Assembly (NCBI GenBank): GCA_017512985.1
Contig: JAFWEJ010000008.1
Span: forward strand, 186,001-250,000
DNA: 64,000 nucleotides
Direction of reading: 5' to 3'
Source: Clostridia bacterium
GTDB lineage: Bacteria; Bacillota; Clostridia; Christensenellales; Aristaeellaceae
The translations under genes and the position numbers were made by a program. The notes under the pieces were generated by a model. That model was given only the letters and a program-made list of their open reading frames with translations. It made no database searches and was not told the origin of the DNA. Shown in pieces: positions 44,999 through 53,186 of the stretch (position 1 is the first letter of the stretch; each line of letters opens with the position of its first letter).

Positions 44999-45658
44999 AT
45001 GGCTACTGCAAAGAAAACAACCGCGACAGCAAAAAATGCGACGACTGCCGCTAAGAAAACAACCACCGCCGTAAAGAAGGAAGCGGCTTCCACCGCAAAG
45101 AAAACCACTGCCGCCGCTAAAAGCACGGCTGCCGCTGCAAAGAAGACCGCTGCCGTAAAGAAGACGGCCGCCGCCGCGAAGAAGACGACGACCGCAGCAA
45201 AGAAGACGGCCGCCGCCGCGAAGAAGACGACGACTGCAGCGAAGAAGACGACGACCGCCGCGAAGAAGCCGGCCACCGCCGCGAAGAAGACGACGACCGC
45301 CGCGAAGAAGACGACGACTGCCGCGAAGAAGACGACGACTGCCGCGAAGAAGCCGGCTGCCGCGAAGAAGACGACGACTGCGGCAAAGAAGACGACGACC
45401 GCCGCGAAGAAAACGACGGCTGCAAAGGTTCCGGCGAACGCCAATACCAGCATGAAAGTGACTGCCGCTGAGAAGAAGCTGATTGAAGCTTACCGCGGCG
45501 CGTCCGGAGACCTGAAGAAAGTCTCCCTGAAAGTACTCAAGGGCGAATACGCCGACGCGGCGATCAAGCTGCTTGATACCGTGGGCGGCGGCCTTGAATC
45601 CGGCGCGGACGGCATCGGCGGAGCAATCGGGAACCTGCTTGGCGGACTGATCAAATAA
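44999..45658 (+). CDS. Histone H1-like Lys/Ala/Thr-repeat protein with a helical C-terminal domain
   Basis: A 219-residue, very basic protein. Residues 1-145 are tandem (K)KTTTAAK/KKTAAAAK units resembling the tail of histone H1 and bacterial H1-like proteins, which bind and compact DNA. The last 70 residues form a distinct predicted helical domain (AAEKKLIEAYRGASGDLKK) and end in GGAIGNLLGGLIK. There is no globular HU or winged-helix domain. CAGGAGGG precedes the ATG. DNA binding is inferred from composition only. The C-terminal Gly-Gly-amphipathic end resembles that of the divergent 81-aa protein. Confidence 0.8.
   Translation: MATAKKTTATAKNATTAAKKTTTAVKKEAASTAKKTTAAAKSTAAAAKKTAAVKKTAAAAKKTTTAAKKTAAAAKKTTTAAKKTTTAAKKPATAAKKTTTAAKKTTTAAKKTTTAAKKPAAAKKTTTAAKKTTTAAKKTTAAKVPANANTSMKVTAAEKKLIEAYRGASGDLKKVSLKVLKGEYADAAIKLLDTVGGGLESGADGIGGAIGNLLGGLIK
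45010..45430. repeat. Low-complexity Lys-Thr-Ala coding repeats
   Basis: Short imperfect units of 21-24 bases coding KKTTTAA or KKTAAAA fill the first two thirds of the histone-like gene. AAGAAGACGACGAC recurs many times, so copy number may vary between strains. Confidence 0.85.
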
Positions 45659-45675
45659 CCGAGCTGCAAAAAAAT

Positions 45676-45706
45676 CGGGCGTCTGAATCAATCAGACGCC
45701 CGTTTT
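45676..45706. terminator. Bidirectional rho-independent terminator
   Basis: Perfect 11-bp stem CGGGCGTCTGA/TCAGACGCCCG with a 5-base loop. TTTT follows on the plus strand, and a run of seven T follows closely on the minus strand, serving both convergent genes. Confidence 0.85.
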
Positions 45707-45719
45707 GTATTGGACTGCT

Positions 45720-46979
45720 TTATCTGCACGCAATTTCCACGTCGCCGGTGACAATCAGCTGGAAACCCGGCTTGCCGGCGTTTACGGGTTCGCCGCCGTT
45801 GACCCGGTATCCTTTTTCAGCCATGTCGGCGCTTGCGGCGGATATGTTGATCTGGGCACCGGCAGGGACCTCGCCCTCCGTAACGGATACCAGCCTGCCG
45901 CGGACATATGTGAAAGAGCAGCCGATGCAGGTGACTTTGCACATATGGCTTTCATCCACAACGAGATCGGCAGCGGCTATACCGGCAGGAGCTTTTTCAG
46001 CAGGAGCTTCGCCGGCAGGGACTTCGTCTTCAGGAGTTTCATCTTCAGGGGATTTGTCCTCAGGGATCTCATCTTCAGGGATTTCATCCTCAGGAATCTC
46101 ATCCTCAGGGACTTCATCCTCGGGGATCTCATCTTCAGGAACTTCATCCTCAGGAACTTCATCCTCGGGAACTTCATCTTCAGGAACTTCGCCGGCAGAA
46201 TCTTCGCGCTGCACCTGTACATCAATGACCAGTTCGGAAGTGATGTTTGTGACCGAGAATTCATTCACGGGCTGATCCGGACGGATGCGGATTCCGTTCA
46301 GGGTCCAGCTGATGATCGGATCTGCGGAGGTGACAAGCACGCTGCCGCAATCGTCAAATTCGACAGAGCGGACGGGTTCGTCATCGACCGGTTCGCCGGA
46401 TTCGTCCAGTTTGATCAGCACGTTGGAACCGGCGGTGACTGTGAAGGGCCCGGACGGCTGATCTTTCTCCGGCGTTTCATTTGCGGGAATTTCCGGCTCG
46501 TCAGGAACTTCATCTTCTGCACCGGTGCCGGCGGCGGCCGGAGGTTCTTCATCAGCGGGTTCTTCACCGGGCTGATCCTGAACCGGCGCTTCCATTCCGG
46601 CGATCAGCAGCTGAACGATATCCGAATCGAGCTTGTAGCCGTTGCCGTTCACATGGGCATATACCATCCAGCAGTGCATGGATTCAGGCACCTTGCTCAG
46701 CGTGATCTTTTTGCTGTTGGGCTTCTGAACCTTCAGGCCCTTGATAATTTTGGGCAGGTCCTTTCCGGTAACAGCCTCGTCGGTGGCAGGATTAACAAAA
46801 TACCAGGTAACGGTTTTCACGGAGCCGGTGGTCTTGATCGAAAAGGAAACGGTGCCGCCCTTTTTGACTGTGGCGGAAACCGGCTGCTGGGTGATCTTTG
46901 GCTTACTGCCTGCGAACGCGTCAGACGCGGCGGCGAATACAAGGCTGAAAACCAGGACCAGCCCGATTATCTTCTTCAT
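45720..46979 (-). CDS. Secreted protein with PEDE(V/I) pentapeptide repeats
   Basis: A 419-residue exported protein. Signal peptide IIGLVLVFSLVFAAASDAFA; then an Ig-like domain (PKITQQPVSATVKKGGTVSF to about residue 125), as found in Clostridial surface proteins; an acidic Pro/Glu linker; a second beta-rich region; eleven PEDE(V/I) units (residues about 265-320); and a last domain with three cysteines (CKVTCIGCSF) that ends with a VTGDVEIACR strand. No sortase motif or enzyme domain. The repeat is probably an extended acidic spacer. ATG at 46979 with AGGAGG seven bases upstream; a longer frame begins before the promoter and is unlikely. Confidence 0.8.
   Translation of the reverse strand: MKKIIGLVLVFSLVFAAASDAFAGSKPKITQQPVSATVKKGGTVSFSIKTTGSVKTVTWYFVNPATDEAVTGKDLPKIIKGLKVQKPNSKKITLSKVPESMHCWMVYAHVNGNGYKLDSDIVQLLIAGMEAPVQDQPGEEPADEEPPAAAGTGAEDEVPDEPEIPANETPEKDQPSGPFTVTAGSNVLIKLDESGEPVDDEPVRSVEFDDCGSVLVTSADPIISWTLNGIRIRPDQPVNEFSVTNITSELVIDVQVQREDSAGEVPEDEVPEDEVPEDEVPEDEIPEDEVPEDEIPEDEIPEDEIPEDKSPEDETPEDEVPAGEAPAEKAPAGIAAADLVVDESHMCKVTCIGCSFTYVRGRLVSVTEGEVPAGAQINISAASADMAEKGYRVNGGEPVNAGKPGFQLIVTGDVEIACR
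46021..46189. repeat. 15-bp tandem repeats coding PEDEV/PEDEI
   Basis: About eleven in-frame 15-bp units in the minus-strand secreted-protein gene. Copies differ mainly in synonymous positions and in Val/Ile, indicating slippage or recombination followed by drift. Confidence 0.9.
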
Positions 46980-47016
46980 AGCATAGCCTCCTGTATGTCC
47001 ACTAAATATTGTATCT

Positions 47017-47045
47017 ATCATATCATGAAATCACTGTGAATACAA
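47017..47045 (-). promoter_or_regulatory. Sigma-A promoter of the PEDEV-repeat protein gene
   Basis: TTGTAT (47040-47045), 17-base spacer, TATGAT (47017-47022), about 40 bases before the start codon. Confidence 0.65.
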
Positions 47046-47068
47046 GATCTTGTAACAATTCCGGCGGG

Positions 47069-48076
47069 CTACCGGTTTTCGCGGAGCGACAGCAGCCGGA
47101 TCACAACGGATTCGACGGCGCCTTCCTGCTGAATGCGTCCGGATTTCACCGCGTATTCTGCGTCGAAACAAATGCGGACGGCGTTTTTGACCTGGCTGCC
47201 GGTATAACCGGACGCCTGCCGCAGATACTGATCAACGGCAAAGGGAGGTACGCCGAGCGCTGAACGGATGAAATCACCGCTTTTCTTTTCATACTGCATG
47301 ATCTTGATATGCTGCAGAAGACGGTACTGGCGTAAAAGCATCGCCAGGATTGCCATGCGGTCTGTACCGGCCAGGAGCTGATTGCGGAGGAGAAGAAGGG
47401 CGCGGCTTTTCTGTCCGTTGACGACGGCGTCCACCATCTGGAAGACAGTGCATTCCATGGAAGGCGTTGCCAGCGCCGCAATATCGGACGACAGGATGGC
47501 GGGACGGTCTCCCGCATACGACGCCAGTTTTGTGATTTCCGACCGTAAAAGGCCGGCGTCGTCGCCGACTGTGAAGATCAGGTGCTCGGCGGTGCGCTCG
47601 TCACACTCCTTGCCGGCCTGCCTGAAAGCGTCGGTTACGAAACGAACGAGTTCAGCGCCGCGAAGCGGCGCGAATGTAACAACGCCGCCGAGCTTTTTTA
47701 CTGTGGTGTAGAGTTTTTTGCGGCCGTCCGGCTTGCCGGTGCAGTAGAACAGCAGAATGGTGCTTTCCGGTACGGAGGGAAGCCAGGAGATCAGCTTTTC
47801 ATCCGCTTCCGCGCGCCCGGAAAGCGCCGGAAAGTCACGGACGACGACCAGGCGGCGGTCCGCCATGAACGGCTGGGTTTCCGCGTCCGCGATCAGGCGG
47901 TCGGTTTCCGGATTCTCGAGAACCGTTTCGTTCAGGGCTTCCATGCCGGCAGGAAGAACGGTGCTGCGCAGGGCGGAAAGAGCTTCCTGCTTCAGCTGCT
48001 CTTCCTCTCCTTCAAACAGGAGAACAGAAGGCAGAAGCCCCTGGGACAGCGCGCGGTCAAAATCTTTACGGTCCAT
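47069..48076 (-). CDS. holA: DNA polymerase III delta subunit
   Basis: A 335-residue clamp-loader subunit. N-terminal region with LLFEGEEEQLKQEALSAL and RRLVVVRDFPAL, the central AELVRFVTDAFRQAGKECDERTAEHL helical domain, and the C-terminal collar region (KNAVRICFDAEYAVKSGRI) match the delta family, which has no ATPase site. It follows comEC by 22 bases, the same neighbour pair as in Bacillus. CGGAGGG precedes the ATG. Confidence 0.93.
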   Translation of the reverse strand: MDRKDFDRALSQGLLPSVLLFEGEEEQLKQEALSALRSTVLPAGMEALNETVLENPETDRLIADAETQPFMADRRLVVVRDFPALSGRAEADEKLISWLPSVPESTILLFYCTGKPDGRKKLYTTVKKLGGVVTFAPLRGAELVRFVTDAFRQAGKECDERTAEHLIFTVGDDAGLLRSEITKLASYAGDRPAILSSDIAALATPSMECTVFQMVDAVVNGQKSRALLLLRNQLLAGTDRMAILAMLLRQYRLLQHIKIMQYEKKSGDFIRSALGVPPFAVDQYLRQASGYTGSQVKNAVRICFDAEYAVKSGRIQQEGAVESVVIRLLSLRENR

Positions 48077-48098
48077 GAAAGATCCCTCCGGTCATAAA

Positions 48099-50360
48099 TC
48101 AGTCGGAAACAAACGGAATCAGGGAATATCCGCCTTCCTCAAAAAGGACGGTGACTGCGCCTGATTCGGGCGTGCCGTATACGGGAATGTCCCCGGCGCG
48201 TTCGCGGAATGCCTGAAGCCGGGATTTTTTCCTGCAGCTGAGCAGGACAGCGTCGGGTGAAACGGCGGAAAGGAACGGTTCCGTGGTGGATGAGGAGGAA
48301 CCGTGATGCGCTGCTTTAAGCAGGTCGGCGGGAATTCCGCAATAGCGCTCATAGTTTCCTGTGATATCGCCGGTCTGAAGAAGGACAGTTCCTTTGAGGG
48401 TCAGGCGGAATACAAGGGAATAACTGTTCGCGTCCCCTCCGGGCCGTGTTTTGCCTTTTTCAGGCCAGAGAACGGCCAGTGTGCCGGAAGGCAGGGGGAG
48501 CACGTCCCCGCGGCCGAGTGTAATGATTTCTGTCCCGGAGTCTCGCAGCTGCCGCAGGAGCGTGAGAAAATCCGGATGGATATCCTGTGCTTCCGCTCCC
48601 TCCGGAAGATAAAGCCGGCGAACCGGGATCCCGTCGTCGATCATTGAAAGAAGGCCGCCCGCGTGGTCGGCATGCAGATGGGTCAGGATGACGGCATCCG
48701 GTATGAGCCGGTGCGCGCGCAGATAGCTGCTGAGGACAGCGTCATTTTCGCCGGCGTCAATCACATATACGCTGTCCCGGTCCCGGAGCACCGCGGCGTC
48801 CGCGTTTCCGGCACTGAACTGGATATACTCCGTGGACGTATGCGGGACGGGAAGCAGGGAAAAAACAATCGCGGCGATACCGGCGGCAATGAATGAGGCG
48901 CGGACCGGGCCGCGGATACGGACAAAGGCGCAGCAGCCCAGGAAAACGAGTATCACACCGGCGGCCGTGACTGCGTTCGGCATATGGATCCAAAGCGTCA
49001 GGCCAGGAACGGAGCCGAGGGAGCGTACGCCGCCAAGCAGCAGGCCTGTGGCCGCGGAAAGCGGGGAGGACAGAAGGGAGCAAAGCCCGGGAACAGGAAG
49101 GAGCAGCACCACCAGCCAGAACAGAAGGATCAGCACGCTGAAGACCAGCGTCGCGGGAAGGTTAATAAGGAACACGAGCAGGGGAAGGCGCTGGAAGAAA
49201 AACAGCTCGGGAAGGAGTATGGCCAGCTGCACGCCGAAGGTGACGGCCAGCGAGTCGAACAGGGCCCGCGGGATCTTTTTCCTGAAAGGGCAGAAGCGCC
49301 TGGACAGCGGGGCAAACCAGGCAATGCCGAATGTTGCGCAGAAGGTCAGCTGGAAAGACACGGAAGTGACCTGTACGGGGGAAAGAAGGGTCATGATGAA
49401 CAATACGCCGCTGAGCAGGTGTATGCCGGAACGCGGACGGTTCAGAACCCTTCCTTCCGCCGAAAGCAGGAGCAGCAGGGACGCGCGGATTACAGGCTGG
49501 CTCATGCCGCACAGGGCGGCATAGGCAAAAAGGATCACCGAATAAAGAACGATCCGGATGCCCTGGCGGAGTCTGAGCAGGCGGAACAGGACGGCCAGCA
49601 CACCGATCAGCACACCGACATGGAATCCGCTGACTGAAAGGATATGGGCGATTCCGAGATTCGAAAACGCCTGGCGGTCTTCGGAGGGAATCAGGGAGCG
49701 CATACCGAGCAGCAGGGCCGCCGCACAGGATCCGGTTTCCTCCCCGAGTACGCTGCGGAGTGAAACGGAGAGGCTGTGGCGTGCCGCGGCAAAAAAGCCG
49801 GAAAAGGAAAAATGATCCGGTTCAGAGACCGTAAGGTTTTCCTTTCCGTACAGGCCGACGGTGATTCCCCGCTGCAGAAGCGACTCCCGGGAATTATAGC
49901 CCTCCGGGTTCACAGCGCCGTCCGGATGATACAGCGAGGCGCGGAAGGACACAGCTTTTCCGGGCAGGAGATCAGCCCGGGACTCATCCGAATAGAAGGT
50001 CCACCACGCGCCGCCGGACAGAGGCCGGCCGTCCAGTTCCACATCTGACAGGCAAAGGCGGTACTGGCCGAAGGAACCGGCGGTTACTTCATCGGAGATC
50101 ACGCCGCGGACATCGTATTCGTTTTCGGCGGGAAGCGCGGGATGAAAGGAAACGCACCCGGCGCACACGCCCAGCGTGAAACAGAAAAATACGCAGGCTG
50201 CAAAGCGAAGGCGGCCCTTCAGAAGGAAAGCGGAAACCAGCGCGGACAGCAGGGCGCACAAAGGGAAGACAATCCCGGCGGTTTCCCTTCCGAGAAAAAC
50301 ACCCGCAACCAGTGCAAGCGCTGCGGGCGGTAACAGCCAGCCCCGTTGCCGCTGCGTCAT
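48099..50360 (-). CDS. comEC: ComEC/Rec2 family competence DNA-uptake channel
   Basis: A 753-residue membrane protein for passage of transforming single-stranded DNA. N-terminal helices and an OB-like DUF4131 part (residues 1-180) are followed by the competence domain (LGMRSLIPSEDRQAFSNLGIAHILSVSGFHVG) with about eight helices, and a C-terminal metallo-beta-lactamase domain (DAGENDAVLSSYL, LTHLHADHAGGL, LLKAAHHGSSSSTT). All parts are intact. ATGA overlap with the preceding MBL hydrolase gene. The window has no comEA or pilus genes, so natural competence is not shown. Confidence 0.95.
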   Translation of the reverse strand: MTQRQRGWLLPPAALALVAGVFLGRETAGIVFPLCALLSALVSAFLLKGRLRFAACVFFCFTLGVCAGCVSFHPALPAENEYDVRGVISDEVTAGSFGQYRLCLSDVELDGRPLSGGAWWTFYSDESRADLLPGKAVSFRASLYHPDGAVNPEGYNSRESLLQRGITVGLYGKENLTVSEPDHFSFSGFFAAARHSLSVSLRSVLGEETGSCAAALLLGMRSLIPSEDRQAFSNLGIAHILSVSGFHVGVLIGVLAVLFRLLRLRQGIRIVLYSVILFAYAALCGMSQPVIRASLLLLLSAEGRVLNRPRSGIHLLSGVLFIMTLLSPVQVTSVSFQLTFCATFGIAWFAPLSRRFCPFRKKIPRALFDSLAVTFGVQLAILLPELFFFQRLPLLVFLINLPATLVFSVLILLFWLVVLLLPVPGLCSLLSSPLSAATGLLLGGVRSLGSVPGLTLWIHMPNAVTAAGVILVFLGCCAFVRIRGPVRASFIAAGIAAIVFSLLPVPHTSTEYIQFSAGNADAAVLRDRDSVYVIDAGENDAVLSSYLRAHRLIPDAVILTHLHADHAGGLLSMIDDGIPVRRLYLPEGAEAQDIHPDFLTLLRQLRDSGTEIITLGRGDVLPLPSGTLAVLWPEKGKTRPGGDANSYSLVFRLTLKGTVLLQTGDITGNYERYCGIPADLLKAAHHGSSSSTTEPFLSAVSPDAVLLSCRKKSRLQAFRERAGDIPVYGTPESGAVTVLFEEGGYSLIPFVSD

Positions 50361-51076
50361 AGATCAATCACGGCGCCGGCTTCGGCAAGCTGTACGGAGT
50401 GATAAAGGGCACGGGCTTCCTCCAGGAGGATCCGGCGGGGAATAAACGGGTTCAGGTGGGTGACGACGAGCGCCTTTGCTTCCGCCTCCAGGGCAAGGCG
50501 CGCGGCGAGTTCCGCTGACAGATGCGGTTTGCCTTCGGCCCACGATTCGCGGGGGAACAGTCCGTCCGCAAGCAGCAGGTCGCATCCGAGAAAATCTTCC
50601 GCCAGGGAAGGCAGTGTATTCGTATCGCCGGTATACCCGAAGATTCTTCCCGAAAAGGAAACCGTATAGCCGACGGCGGGAACAGGATGGCGGGCTGCCG
50701 TAACGCGGACGGCGGCCTCTCCGGACTTCAGCGTACTGCCGGGAGAAACCTCTGTAAAGTCAAAACAGGGGACAGAGGAAACCAGCCGGTACAGCGCGGA
50801 ATCCGGATCCGCGGGACCGTAGACGGGAAGGGTACGGTTCAGCGCCTGGAGGCGGTACATCAGCACCGGGACGTCTGCCGCGTGATCAAAATGCCAGTGG
50901 GAGATGAACAGCGCGGTAAGGGATTCCGGAGCCGTCAGCGCGGTCAGGACGCCAAGCACGCCGCTTCCCAGGTCAAACTGAAAAAGGTCGGCGCCGGCCT
51001 CCAGCAGATATCCGGAGGTTGCCCCGCGGCTTGCCGGGAAAGGACCGTTGACGCCGAGCAGGTGCAGCTTCATCAT
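50357..51076 (-). CDS. MBL-fold metallo-hydrolase (RNase Z-like subgroup)
   Basis: A 239-residue cytosolic metallo-beta-lactamase-fold protein. ISHWHFDHAADVPVL gives the HxHxDH zinc motif; GYTGDTNT and VTHLNPFIP supply the later ligands. It lacks the long exosite arm of true RNase Z, so the substrate is unknown; this subgroup is often annotated as phosphodiesterase-like. Two adjacent ATGs start it, with GGAG some 14 bases upstream, and its end overlaps comEC by 4 bases. Confidence 0.87.
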   Translation of the reverse strand: MMKLHLLGVNGPFPASRGATSGYLLEAGADLFQFDLGSGVLGVLTALTAPESLTALFISHWHFDHAADVPVLMYRLQALNRTLPVYGPADPDSALYRLVSSVPCFDFTEVSPGSTLKSGEAAVRVTAARHPVPAVGYTVSFSGRIFGYTGDTNTLPSLAEDFLGCDLLLADGLFPRESWAEGKPHLSAELAARLALEAEAKALVVTHLNPFIPRRILLEEARALYHSVQLAEAGAVIDL

Positions 51077-51082
51077 GTGCCG

Positions 51083-51331
51083 TCACAGCTCCTTTACGGT
51101 GCCGCCGTTGTCCCGGATGACCCGGGAAACCAGCGAGACGGCGGAGGCGACTTCATTTTGCCCGGGGTTAAGGATCCAGAGGTTGACCGTTTCCCTCATT
51201 TCACCCAGGCAGTCGTTCAGCGCATCGGCGTTCATGCCGTACCAGGACGGCAGCGCCAGCATTTTTTTCAGCGCGGCGTGCAGGTCCTGCGGCGCGGCAT
51301 ACATGGAACCGTCGATCATAATGGTCTGCAT
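51083..51331 (-). CDS. Barstar-like (barnase inhibitor) family protein
   Basis: An 82-residue protein. The family core LPSWYGMNADALNDCLGEM, with the acidic helix that in barstar plugs the RNase site, is clear. Barstar inhibits secreted ribonucleases, but no barnase-type RNase is encoded in the window, so it may guard against external nucleases or have another role. It has its own promoter and starts the barstar-MBL-comEC-holA unit, 6 bases before the MBL gene. Confidence 0.88.
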   Translation of the reverse strand: MQTIMIDGSMYAAPQDLHAALKKMLALPSWYGMNADALNDCLGEMRETVNLWILNPGQNEVASAVSLVSRVIRDNGGTVKEL

Positions 51332-51375
51332 ATTCTGATCCTCCGGAACGGAAATGATAGGGTTTGTACCTGTAA

Positions 51376-51405
51376 ATTATATCATAGAAAACGGGCGGGG
51401 AACAA
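51376..51405 (-). promoter_or_regulatory. Sigma-A promoter of the barstar-MBL-comEC-holA unit
   Basis: TTGTTC (51400-51405), 18-base spacer, consensus TATAAT (51376-51381) on the minus strand. Confidence 0.6.
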
Positions 51406-51430
51406 GGAAAAGAACAGAAAGGACAAACGA

Positions 51431-51458
51431 AAACGGACCTGTCAGAAAGACAGGTCCG
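51431..51458 (-). terminator. Rho-independent terminator of the ylxM-ffh-trmD operon
   Basis: Perfect 10-bp stem CGGACCTGTC/GACAGGTCCG with a 5-base loop. On the minus strand TTTTCGTTTG follows, just after the stop of the 126-aa membrane protein. Confidence 0.8.
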
Positions 51459-51470
51459 GAAGATTCATAT

Positions 51471-51851
51471 TCAGATGCCTTTGCCGGTCCGGACGGAGAA
51501 GGCAAGCATATATGCGGCGAATGCCGCTTCAATGGTAATGATCCGCGTGTCGCTGGTGGCAAGCAGGCGGAGAACCGGAAGATCCCGTCCGATCTGCTGG
51601 GAAGCAAGAAACTGGTAGAGCAGCACCAGCAGGATGACAGCGGCGGGAATCCAAAGCAGCCAGGCAAAAGGCTCCCGCAGCCGCGTCGCCCCCGCAAGCG
51701 GCAGCAGCAGCGCAAGCAGCACGCCGAGCAGCATACCGAACAGCAGCGATCCGAAATAACCGTCCATCGAATAGAACAGGGGCGTCAGCAGGCATAATAC
51801 CAGCAGCATGCAAAGGGGTGCCAGGAGCACCATCAGTTTTCTGAGGAACAC
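51471..51851 (-). CDS. Small membrane protein of unknown function after trmD
   Basis: A 126-residue protein with four predicted helices: MVLLAPLCMLLVLCLLTPLF, LLFGMLLGVLLALLLPLAG, WLLWIPAAVILLVLLYQF and a last weaker one near ITIEAAFAAYMLAF. No motif was recognised. It overlaps the end of trmD by 19 bases and is followed by the operon terminator, taking the place where rplS stands in many Firmicutes. Function unknown. Confidence 0.7.
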   Translation of the reverse strand: MFLRKLMVLLAPLCMLLVLCLLTPLFYSMDGYFGSLLFGMLLGVLLALLLPLAGATRLREPFAWLLWIPAAVILLVLLYQFLASQQIGRDLPVLRLLATSDTRIITIEAAFAAYMLAFSVRTGKGI

Positions 51852-52600
51852 GGGGCGTTCATCTCCTTCCTGATCGTTTCGAGCATTTTGCGGTCCTTAT
51901 CATCCAGCGGGGCGGTTTCAAGAAGGTCCGGACGGTGTGCCAGCGTCGCCTTCAGGCTTTCCTTGCGCCGCCAGTCGCGGATCTTCGCATGGTCGCCGTT
52001 CAGGAGGACTTCAGGCACTTCCATCCCGTTCAGTTCCCGGGGCCGGGTATACTGGGGATATTCGAGCAGGCCGTCGGAAAAAGACTCCTCTTCCGGACTG
52101 TCGGCGCTGCCGAGTACGCCGGGGATGAACCGGGACACACAGTCGACAAGCACCATGGCGGCAGGTTCGCCGCCGGTCAGGATATAGTCGCCGATGGAGA
52201 TTTCCTCATCCACGCACGTATCCAGCGCGCGCTGGTCAACGCCTTCATAATGGCCGCACAGGAGAATCAGTTCCTTTTCCCGCGCAAGCTCGCGGGCGAG
52301 GGAAGTTGTCAGGGCTTTTCCGCGGGGGCCGAGATAGATCCGGCGGGCGGAGGGATAATCGGCCCGCGCGGCAGACATCGCGTCCATGATGGGCTGCGCC
52401 ATCATAACCATGCCGGCGCCGCCGCCGAAGGGATAATCGTCAGTGTTGTGATGCTTGCAGTCTGAAAAGGGACGGATGTCCGTCACGCGGACGTCCAGCA
52501 GGCCCTGTTCCCGGGCCCGGCCGAGGATGCTCGCGGAAAAGAAACTGTCAAACATCTCCGGGAAAATCGTCAGGATATTGACACGGAAAGGTTCGCTCAT
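51833..52600 (-). CDS. trmD: tRNA (guanine(37)-N1)-methyltransferase
   Basis: A 255-residue SPOUT methyltransferase making m1G37. The trefoil-knot SAM site is visible in LILLCGHYEGVDQRALD, EISIGDYILTGGEPAA and the VSRFIPGVLG segment. Catalytic Asp lies in the flexible SFSDGLLEYPQYTRP region. Overlaps rimM by 4 bases, the standard pair. Confidence 0.97.
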   Translation of the reverse strand: MSEPFRVNILTIFPEMFDSFFSASILGRAREQGLLDVRVTDIRPFSDCKHHNTDDYPFGGGAGMVMMAQPIMDAMSAARADYPSARRIYLGPRGKALTTSLARELAREKELILLCGHYEGVDQRALDTCVDEEISIGDYILTGGEPAAMVLVDCVSRFIPGVLGSADSPEEESFSDGLLEYPQYTRPRELNGMEVPEVLLNGDHAKIRDWRRKESLKATLAHRPDLLETAPLDDKDRKMLETIRKEMNAPCSSEN

Positions 52601-53115
52601 GAACGGACGGACACCTCCTCCAGCCGGTCCCGGACGGCAAGGATTTTCTTTGCGGCCGCGTCGACCTCCGGAAAGACAGCTTTGAGCGCAGGGGCCATCA
52701 GAGTACCGGTGCCGGTCTGAAAGACCCAGGTATCCACAGTGCCGTACTGCAGCACGTCAGTCAGCGTGCCGATCACTTCGCCGGATTCGTCACATGCTTC
52801 GCAGCCGATCAGATCCGCGATGAGTACGGCGTCCTCCTCCAGGGGAGCGGTATGGGCGCGATCCACATACAGATCGGTTCCGCGGAAGGCTTCCGCGGCT
52901 TCCGCGCTGTTGCTGCCGTCCAGGAAAGCATAGACAAACCCGTCCCGGATCCTCGCAGTCCGGACAGAAACCGGTTCAAAGCCTGCCGCGGTTTTTCGGT
53001 ACAGGGTGCCCCAGCGGTGAAAAAGATCGATGTCAGCGGCATAGGAACGCAGTTTGCATTCCCCGCGGACGCCCTGGGGCTTGAGCACGGTGGCGATCAT
53101 CAGGTAATCGTTCAT
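52597..53115 (-). CDS. rimM: 16S rRNA-processing protein RimM
   Basis: A 172-residue 30S maturation factor. Starts with the typical VLKPQGVRGECKLRSYAADI and contains LDGSNSAEAAEAFRGTDLYVD in the N-terminal domain; the PRC-barrel domain begins at ADLIGCEACDESGEVIG. Usual neighbour of trmD; a hairpin separates it from khpA. Confidence 0.95.
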   Translation of the reverse strand: MNDYLMIATVLKPQGVRGECKLRSYAADIDLFHRWGTLYRKTAAGFEPVSVRTARIRDGFVYAFLDGSNSAEAAEAFRGTDLYVDRAHTAPLEEDAVLIADLIGCEACDESGEVIGTLTDVLQYGTVDTWVFQTGTGTLMAPALKAVFPEVDAAAKKILAVRDRLEEVSVRS

Positions 53116-53143
53116 CAGAAAAACCTTCCTTCGGTTAAAGCAC

Positions 53144-53170
53144 GGCGGGATCCGTGTATCGGATCCCGCC
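53144..53170. repeat. Intra-operon hairpin between khpA and rimM
   Basis: Perfect 10-bp inverted repeat GGCGGGATCC/GGATCCCGCC with a 7-base loop. No T-run follows on the minus strand, so it is probably a processing or mRNA-stability element and not a full terminator. Confidence 0.6.
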
Positions 53171-53186
53171 GGACATGGCTGTCAAT

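Noticed and set aside
51083-51331. Barstar-like gene as half of a toxin-antitoxin pair
   Set aside because: No barnase-type ribonuclease or other small toxin adjoins it; neighbours are MBL hydrolase and comEC.
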